From Mauremys mutica (Eukaryota; Chordata; Testudines; Geoemydidae): DNA of 64,000 nucleotides. Shown here in pieces: positions 57,600 through 64,000 of this stretch (its first letter is position 1; each line of letters opens with the position of its first letter). The notes below the pieces were generated by a model, which was not told the DNA's origin, made no database searches, and saw only the letters and a list, made by a program, of their open reading frames with translations. The translations under genes were made by a program, and so were the position numbers. The stretch covers positions 36,306,003-36,370,002 of the forward strand of contig NC_059075.1 of assembly GCF_020497125.1 (NCBI RefSeq), written 5' to 3'.

Positions 57600-58315
57600 T
57601 AGGACCCTACCAAATTCTTGGCCATGAAAAATATGTCACAGACCATGAAATCTGGTCTCCCCCATGAAATCTGGTCTTTTGTATGCTTTTACTCTATATT
57701 ATATAGATTTCATGGGGGGAGACCAGCATTTCTCAAACTGGGGGGTTCTCACCCAAAAAGGAGTTGCAGGGGGGTTGCAAAGTTATTGTAGTGGGGTCGT
57801 GGTATTGCCACCCTTTCTTCTTTGCTGCCTTCAGAGCTGTGTGGCCAGAGAGCCACAGCTCTTGACTGGGTGCCCAGCCCTGAAGGCAGCACCCCGCCAG
57901 CAATATCATACCATACCATAAAATACCATATCATGCCACCCTTACTTCTGCGCTGCTGCCTTCAGAGCTGGGTGGCCAGAGAGGGGCAGCTGCTGACTGA
58001 GGGCCCAGCTCCGAAGGCAGCAGTGCAGAAGTAAAGGTGACAATACCAGACCATGCCATCCTTACCTCTGCACTGCTGCTGGAGACGGATCTGCCTTCAG
58101 AGCTGGGTTCCTGGCCAGCAGCCACTGCTCTCCCACCACCCAGCTACAATAACCTTGCAACCCCACCCCACAACTCCTTTTTGGGTCAGGACCCCAACAA
58201 TTACAAGTACCATGAAATTTCAGATTTAAATATCTGAAAAAATAAAATTTATTATTTTTTAAATCCTATGACCATGAAATTGACCAAAATGGACCGTGAA
58301 TTTGGTAGGGCCCTA
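57600..58315. mobile_element. Palindromic MITE with TAGGRCCCTACC ends (716 bp)
   Basis: Left TAGGACCCTACCAAATTC and reverse-complemented right TAGGGCCCTACCAAATTC are inverted repeats. TSDs TACATAGG (57592-57599) and TACACAAG (58316-58323) match at 6 of 8. The interior holds inverted CTTCAGAGCTG.GTGGCC and AGAAGTAAGG arms plus GACCCCACTACAATAAC-like arms, possibly a second MITE nested inside. All open frames here are palindrome by-products. Confidence 0.8.
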
Positions 58316-58323
58316 TACACAAG

Positions 58324-60814
58324 AGAGGCTGAAGTAAAACCATAGAATAGAGAAACTAAAAGAGACATGGAGTAGCAAGTATTAGAGTGAAGGTGAACAA
58401 TCAAAGGAAAACATAAAATTTAGGTATAAATTTTTTTAACTGTGGTTCCCAAATATTTCTGTATTTAGTATATGCTCAAATAGAGCAAGTGATTTTTTTT
58501 TTACGGTAGTCATGTGACCTCTTAACTCATATTATATATAGATCTGATTTTGCTTTAAATCTCCAAACTTTAGGTTTTATTTTTCCCCAAAGAAGATACA
58601 TATCTTTTAATATATCTTAAGGATCTTATCAACTCTGCATAAAACAAAAATCCTTAAAATCCTGAAAAATAAATGAAGAAATTGCCTCAGCTTTATGCTG
58701 GAGGAAACAATTAATTTGAAGTGCTATGGTTCTTAATAAGCAGATTCATCTTTTGTGTCATTAAAGCAAATGTAACTGAGATTGAGGTTTTACTATTTGC
58801 TTCTTAATTAGAATGAAAGTCACACATATTGGGAAAGTTAAATTAACATGTTATCAGAAATGCAGTGTCAGGAGAGTGTCACATTATGCTGCCTTTAAAG
58901 TTGTGGGGTTATCTTGGGATAAATTAATTATAATAAGGTAGGACACAAAATTATGCTCTCTATTCACGTCATTCTGCTGGAAAATGAGAGCTGCAGGATA
59001 CAGGCTTAGCTGGGACACTCTTTCCACTTTTTGCTCACTGCCAAGACCATAATTTTGTGGAGATAAATTCCCCAAGAGGGGGAATTTAGGGAGGTACACA
59101 CCCTAATCCAATACTTGTGAAAAGGGGCAAAACAGCAGCCCCGGAAACTCCAATTAGCCATAGATTGGCTAATACAACATAGACAGTTGCCCATTGGCTA
59201 ATACAACATAGACAGTTGTCATGAGGGGCACCCAGTTATAACTTCAAAACATGTGACTGCTGGGGGATCCACACCAGCTGAAATGTGCAACAGAAAGGAA
59301 AAGAACAGTTGTACCACCATCTCCAAGCCCCTGCACTGAACAGCAAGGGGGGAAGATAGGACTATAAAGACAAAATATAATGTGTATATATAATACTGAC
59401 AAAATGTGCTGGAATCCAAATTCATTGATGTCAATGGGCATCATTCTGTGTACTTCAGTGGGCTTTGGATCAGGTCTGCACCAAACGGGTTCAATACAAG
59501 CTGCCTTACAGCACTGTCAATATGCCTCACTCTCAACCCTGATGTGGAGGGATCTTCTTCTAGAGCACAGGATGGTCATTCAGTTTCTATGACCTATTCA
59601 CGCCTTGGCTGCTCTGCTGAGCAAGGGTTCCAGCTGGTTTCTAACTATGGTGGTGGGGGGATGTGGTGATGTGACTGCTGTCCCCTGGGAACTCATTCAT
59701 TTCACTCATTCATTTCACACAGGCCTCCAAAGAAACAAACTCTTTTCACCCCTGATTGATCTACCCTAGGCCTAATCAGAAACATAGTAAAAAAATATGT
59801 ACCTGTATTTCCCTATTCCTCCTCCAATCTCCCCACCTCCACACACACACACATTTTTAATGTAGTGTTTATATATACAAAACCAAACTAGGTTTACTTT
59901 TATTTTATTAGTTTGGCATTCCTGATACTTTTTATGAGCTTTAATTAGATGGGCTAAGGCAGCTCAGGATGTTCAAATATCTCAGAGGCTCAAAATCCCT
60001 CAAATAAACCTGTCCAGAAGTAACTGGACATTTCACGCACTGGTATTTTCAAGCATTAAAGAAAGTCAGTTCTGAAATGACTTCTCTGTTAAATTACTAG
60101 CCTCAAAAGCCTGGTGATCTTCTGTCAAGCAGGCCAGTTCCTCCCAAGCTTGCCCAGATCAGCTGTTGCCCCTCATATTTTTTTTTAACTAAAAGAAAAC
60201 ACACATACGATGTTTTATGGGTATCCCATACAAATTAGATTATTCTAAAGTTTATGAAATAGGGAGTTCTTTGAATAAAAATATCAAACTCTTTATAAGA
60301 TCATTAGGAATGGGCTCTGGGATGTAGTTAATGGGGATATTTATGCTGCAAATACTAATTTGATATATTTGAGGAAATCGTCCATTCTCCCTTAAGTGAT
60401 GAGGGAGACTTTTTGGGGGAGAAGGGGCTGCAGATTAATGTTTAATGATGATCTTCATGCCACAAAAAAAAACAATCTCATTATCTCTGTTTGAATGAAA
60501 AAGCAATGATGCAGAAGCAGCAAATTTCAGCGTACAGATGGTATATTAGCTTGCATCCAGTATAATTGTAATCATTGTGATTATTTTTATATAGGCTTTG
60601 AGGCTGAACTTCCAAATGCTGGATTATTTTTCCTCTACTGTACTCTATACCCTTGAATTTCCTGCCAAAGTTCTTCAAAGTTACGAGAGTCCTGTAGTGA
60701 TCACACCACTGCAGACGCTAATGGAGCTAACAGTTGAACAAAATTTTGCCGAAATACAGTGCTTAGTGCTCTTCATCTTTGCAAACCTTAACTGATCACT
60801 CATCACAAGAGCTC
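58324..60814. other. Unannotated interval with a tandem duplication
   Basis: No gene supported. It contains the 26-bp duplication at 59164-59218 and an ACACACACACAC run near 59842. Confidence 0.45.
59164..59218 (+). repeat. 26-bp perfect tandem duplication
   Basis: The 26-base unit at 59164-59189 starting ATTGGCTAATACAACATAG is repeated exactly at 59193-59218, a 29-bp period. Confidence 0.95.
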
Positions 60815-60945
60815 TATGCAGTAGGTATTTTGTTATCCCCCAATCCTGAGAAGAGGAAATATAAACAGAGAGGTTAAGTGACTTACCCAAAAAATCAAGT
60901 CATTGTCAAAGCAGAGACTATGCAGGAATTACACCACTGTAACCA
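60815..60945 (-). repeat. MIR SINE, minus strand
   Basis: GCAGTAGGTATTTTGTTATCC, GAAATATAAACAGAGAGG and TTAAGTGACTTACCC follow the reversed MIR order. Confidence 0.75.
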
Positions 60946-61072
60946 CATGATGATCCTGGCTGCAGCTCAAGAAATCTGGTGTTTTCACTTGCTACTGTAG
61001 CTAGGAATACCAGAGTAGAAAGCACTGATTTTCACTGGGCGTCCATTGCTTTAATAATTGGTAATATCTAGC

Positions 61073-61316
61073 CAGGGCCGGCTCCAGGGTTTTTGTTGCC
61101 CCAAGTGCCGGGGGGGAAAAAAAGCCGCATACACAATCGGCGGCAGCTCCAACGCACTGCATTCTTCTTCAGCAGCAATTCAGCAGCAGGTCCTTCCCTA
61201 TGAGAGGGACCGAGGGACCTGCCGCCGAATTGCCACGGAAGAGCCCGACGTGCCGCCCCTTCCCCTTGGCTGTCCCAAGCACCTGCTTGCTGAGCTGGTG
61301 CCTGGAGCCGGCCCTG
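61073..61316. mobile_element. hAT MITE (244 bp), perfect TIR and TSD
   Basis: Ends CAGGGCCGGCTCCAGG and, reverse-complemented, CAGGGCCGGCTCCAGG are identical inverted repeats. The 8-bp TSD TATCTAGC is perfect (61065-61072, 61317-61324). The interior contains a GC-rich inverted pair around CGGCGGCA / TGCCGCCG. Confidence 0.92.
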
Positions 61317-61387
61317 TATCTAGCAAGGATAAGCAAAGCACAGTCTCTGTGTTATATAGTGGGAAGAGAACCACTAGTTAGTTAGTG

Positions 61388-61465
61388 TTGGTTCCGCTTT
61401 GAGCAGGGGGTTGGACTAGATGACCTCCTGAGGTCTCTTCCAACCCTAATCTTCTATGATTCTAA
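61388..61465 (+). mobile_element. CR1 3' end fragment, plus
   Basis: GGGGTTGGACTAGATGACC, CTCCTGAGGTCTCTTCC and CTTCTATGATTCTAAG: the last 78 bp of a CR1. Confidence 0.88.
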
Positions 61466-62199
61466 GTCACAACCACCAGGTGAGAGAATCATTATTTGTA
61501 CAGCCACATGCTGAACTCACCACTAGGCACAGAGAGGAGCCAGCCCACTGTATACTATCCTTCCCTTGTTCTGGAGCATCCTCCATGCATGACAGCCACA
61601 CTTGGGGATGGAGCAAAAGGGGAAGGGATGGGTAGAGTTAGAGGGATGCCCCATGTCTATCCCAGCAACCACCACGGTCTCCACCTCCATACAATGGAAC
61701 CCACTTCAGGGAGAATCCCTGGGACATCCACAAGCAGATTTCTCACATTCTAGGCCCCCACAAGTAGGCAAAATTTATTTAAAGGTGCAGTACACCAAAA
61801 ACAGTATTCCCAGTTACATAATCCACACCTTTACCAGCCTACAAATTAGTTGCAACATTTTTTCCTGTACAAATCAGATCCGTCCTAGAGAGCTGTAAAG
61901 GGTGATAACTACCAGATATATAACTCGCTCTCTTTTTTTTTCCATTACAGTTTATTTCTACCTTCCAAGAGATCTAGCACCAACAACATCAATCTTGGAA
62001 GATGTATGCAGTGATGGGCGCAGGAAGGATGTGTTATTTTTTTCTATCATTTATTTGATAAACAGTATTTATTTGTTCAAAAGGAGAGAATAATAAAAAA
62101 GATAGAGATGATACTGGATGTAAATGACAAATTCTTATAGCTAGGAGTGACAGACTGAAAAGAAGCTTTACCTGCCAAAATTACTACTATACATAAAGC
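61466..62199. other. Unannotated interval
   Basis: No recognised gene or repeat. Confidence 0.5.
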
Positions 62200-62202
62200 A
62201 CC

Positions 62203-62885
62203 TTGGTCCAGCGGTCAAACTGTTGTGCTAGGTCTTAGGAAACCTGTGTTCTATTCCTCGTTCTGTCCCTTATCTGCTATGAGAACAGAGCTCTCCAAAA
62301 CTTTCCAAGTGACTTTTTGTCCAAAAATTGCATTTTTTTCTAAATCAAATGTTTTCTTTAAAATGTTCATTTTTAAAGAAAAAGCTTTTTTCTTTGTCTT
62401 ATAAAATTGAAAAACAAAACTGTGCCTTGCTTGGGTTTGGATTTTTTTTCTCTCAGTTTTAGTTTTCCAGTTTTCCGTTTTTCTTTTTCCTTTTTTAAAC
62501 TACTTGTACCCTTTCTCCCTTGTTTTTAGTGACAAAATAGAAAAAGGGTGGACACAGAAAATAAAAACAGAAAATCAGAGGGGGAAATCATGACAATGAA
62601 CTCTGCAAAAAAATTGAAGAGAGAAAAGTAAAAAAATAAACAGTTTTGTGACAAACTTTGAATACATGAAAATACTAATTTTAGAAACCATTAGAACAAA
62701 CATAACTTTGAAATTTGTAAAACTTCTCACAAAATTGTTTTCCATTTCTCAGCCAGCTCTGCCTGAGAACTTGGGCAAGTCACATCCCCTTTCCAGCTCA
62801 CTTTTCCTGTCTGTAATATGAAGATAACAATATGTTGCTTCCTTTATAAAGTGCTTTTATATCTGTGAGAGAAAAGCACTAAGTA
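62203..62885 (+). repeat. MIR SINE split by a hAT-like MITE
   Basis: The head at 62203-62285 (GGTCCAGCGGTCAAACTG, CTGTGTTCTATTCCTCG) keeps tRNA-like A and B boxes; the body resumes at 62770 (ACTTGGGCAAGTCAC, TTTTCCTGTCTGTAATATGAAG, AAAGTGCTTTTATATC). The intervening 476 bp is a MITE. Confidence 0.8.
62286..62761 (-). mobile_element. AT-rich hAT-like MITE, copy 3 (476 bp), complete
   Basis: Ends CAGAGCTCTCC and, reverse-complemented, CAGAGCTGGCTGAG. On the minus strand AACAATTTTGTGAG and AAATTTCAAAGTTATG match the copies at 35129 and 38866. TSDs TATGAGAA (62278-62285) and CCTGAGAA (62762-62769) share TGAGAA. Confidence 0.8.
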
Positions 62886-63489
62886 TGATTATTAAAAAAT
62901 GGAAAAAACAAGAGAGAAAAGAATCATGATCAAAATCTGTTTCACAAAATCTAAACTGTCTAGTTAAAAGCAGCTTCAAAATATGGCAAGGGACAACAAG
63001 ATAAGACAGAAACCTTTCTAGCTGCTGGAAACACCGACAAAAGAAATCTTTGAAGCTAGATATGGACAGAGATATATACAGACACACAGGAATGAAACAT
63101 CTTGAACCCTTTTTCTCATTAATGTTGTGCCCAGGCTCCAGTTTATACAGAAATGCCCAATGTCAGAAAAATAATGTCCCACCAACTAACCCTTCTGTAA
63201 ACACAAGATATGATGATTAAGTTTTTTAGTCAAACAGATTGATGATGAGGTCATCAACCTCTAACATAATTAAGCAGTGCAAACAAAAACACACAGAAAA
63301 TGTAGCTAAATCATTTTTCCTCTTAGTTATATTAATTAAAAAACCAGTATTTTCTTCTCATGAAGGATGGACCCAACTGGCTGTCCCCTTTTTAGTTTGT
63401 ATTCTGGATACATCCTTTGAACGATAAACCTAACTTCAGTACCAGGCAAATTGGTTTAAATTATAGTAAAGAACAGAATTATCACACCC
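62886..63489. other. Unannotated interval
   Basis: No recognised gene or repeat. Confidence 0.5.
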
Positions 63490-63494
63490 ATAGA

Positions 63495-64000
63495 TAATAA
63501 CATTTGTTGGGGAAGAGACAACAGTGCTTTTGTAAAGGGAAATAATGCCTAACCAATCTATCAAAATTCTTTGAGGGGATCAACAAACATGTGGACAAAG
63601 GTGATCCAGTGGATAGAGTGTACTTGGACTTACAGAAAGCCCTTGCCCAGGTCCCTCACCAAAGGCTCTTAGTCAAGGAAGCAGTCCTGGGATAAGAGTA
63701 GGGTGACCAGACAGCAAATGTGAAAAATCAGGACAGGGAGTGGCGGGTAATAGGAGCCTATATAAGAAAAATACCCAAACATCGGGACTGTCCCTATAAA
63801 ATTGGGACGTCTGGTCACTCTAGATAAGAGGGAAGGTCCTTTCATGGATCAGTAAATGGTTAAAAGACTGGAAACAAAGGGTAGGAATAAATGGCCAGTT
63901 TTCAGAATGGAGAGAAGGTAAATAGTGGGGACCCCAAGGATGCATACTGGACCAGTGCTGTTCAACATATTCATAAATGATCTGGATACAGGGCTAAACA
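63495..64000 (+). mobile_element. CR1 LINE copy running off the window, split by a MITE
   Basis: Reads as CR1 reverse transcriptase with frame breaks: CLTNL..FFEGINKHVDKGDPVDRVYLDLQKALAQVPHQRLL, then after the MITE KREGPFMDQ and, near the window edge, TSAVQHIHK..SGYRA (decayed from the usual VLFNIFINDLD). It continues beyond 64000. Confidence 0.88.
63699..63822. mobile_element. 124-bp MITE, TAGGGTGACCAG ends, inside CR1
   Basis: Left TAGGGTGACCAGAC, reverse-complemented right TAGAGTGACCAGAC. Perfect 8-bp TSD GATAAGAG (63691-63698, 63823-63830). Confidence 0.92.

Noticed and set aside
62203..62285. tRNA gene candidate (GGTCCAGCGGTCAAACTG .. TGTTCTATTCC)
   Set aside because: Continues as a MIR after the inserted MITE; it is the tRNA-derived MIR head, not a gene.
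1..64000. CRISPR arrays, operons or prophage-type systems
   Set aside because: No regularly spaced short repeats and no compact gene order; composition and repeats are vertebrate.

Overview
The window looks like non-coding DNA of a reptile, most likely a turtle. The reasons are the repeat content: abundant CR1 LINE copies with the ATTCTATGATTCTATGA-type 3' end, MIR core-SINEs, long PIF/Harbinger elements with TTCGAA-rich ends, many hAT-type MITEs with clear 8-bp target-site duplications (TSDs), and solo LTRs of kinds I associate with turtle genomes. I found no convincing host exon, tRNA gene or bacterial-type gene in 64 kb. All good coding sequence belongs to mobile elements. Species assignment is by recall of repeat families, not by a database search.

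Layout. 1-2.2 kb: no recognised gene. 2.2-6.9 kb: a palindromic hAT MITE, then two CR1 LINEs in opposite orientation meeting head to head near 5.22 kb, then a possible LINE ORF1 remnant. 8.16-13.03 kb: Harbinger element A (4.87 kb) with a deleted transposase and a two-exon minus-strand Myb/SANT-type gene carrying disabling changes. 15-19.6 kb: LTR-like remnant, a LINE 3' fragment nested in an older MITE, a MIR, a Harbinger-type MITE and another LINE 3' end. 21.6-22.5 kb: an LTR containing three hairpin units. 22.7-27.7 kb: Harbinger element B (4.70 kb, TSD TTA) nested inside an older palindromic MITE. 28-42.6 kb: scattered SINEs and MITEs, including a 5S-rRNA-headed SINE, and two solo LTRs. 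45.68-50.25 kb: a complete Ty3/gypsy retrotransposon with an uninterrupted 1278-codon gag-pol frame. 54.4-64 kb: CR1 fragments and several MITEs with readable TSDs, often nested in older repeats.

How the parts work together. Harbinger elements encode a DDE transposase and a Myb/SANT DNA-binding partner. Here element B keeps an open transposase (23326-24609), while its SANT gene has two nonsense codons and a shortened second exon. Element A keeps a long C-terminal SANT exon but has lost most of the transposase. Both carry a third, small plus-strand gene lying inside the intron of the minus-strand SANT gene; in B it is open, about 104 residues after a predicted splice, and weakly resembles a BEN domain. 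The gypsy element has matching 191-bp LTRs (4 differences), a 5-bp TSD, a primer binding site, a polypurine tract and all expected enzymatic motifs, so it is the youngest-looking complete insertion in the window.
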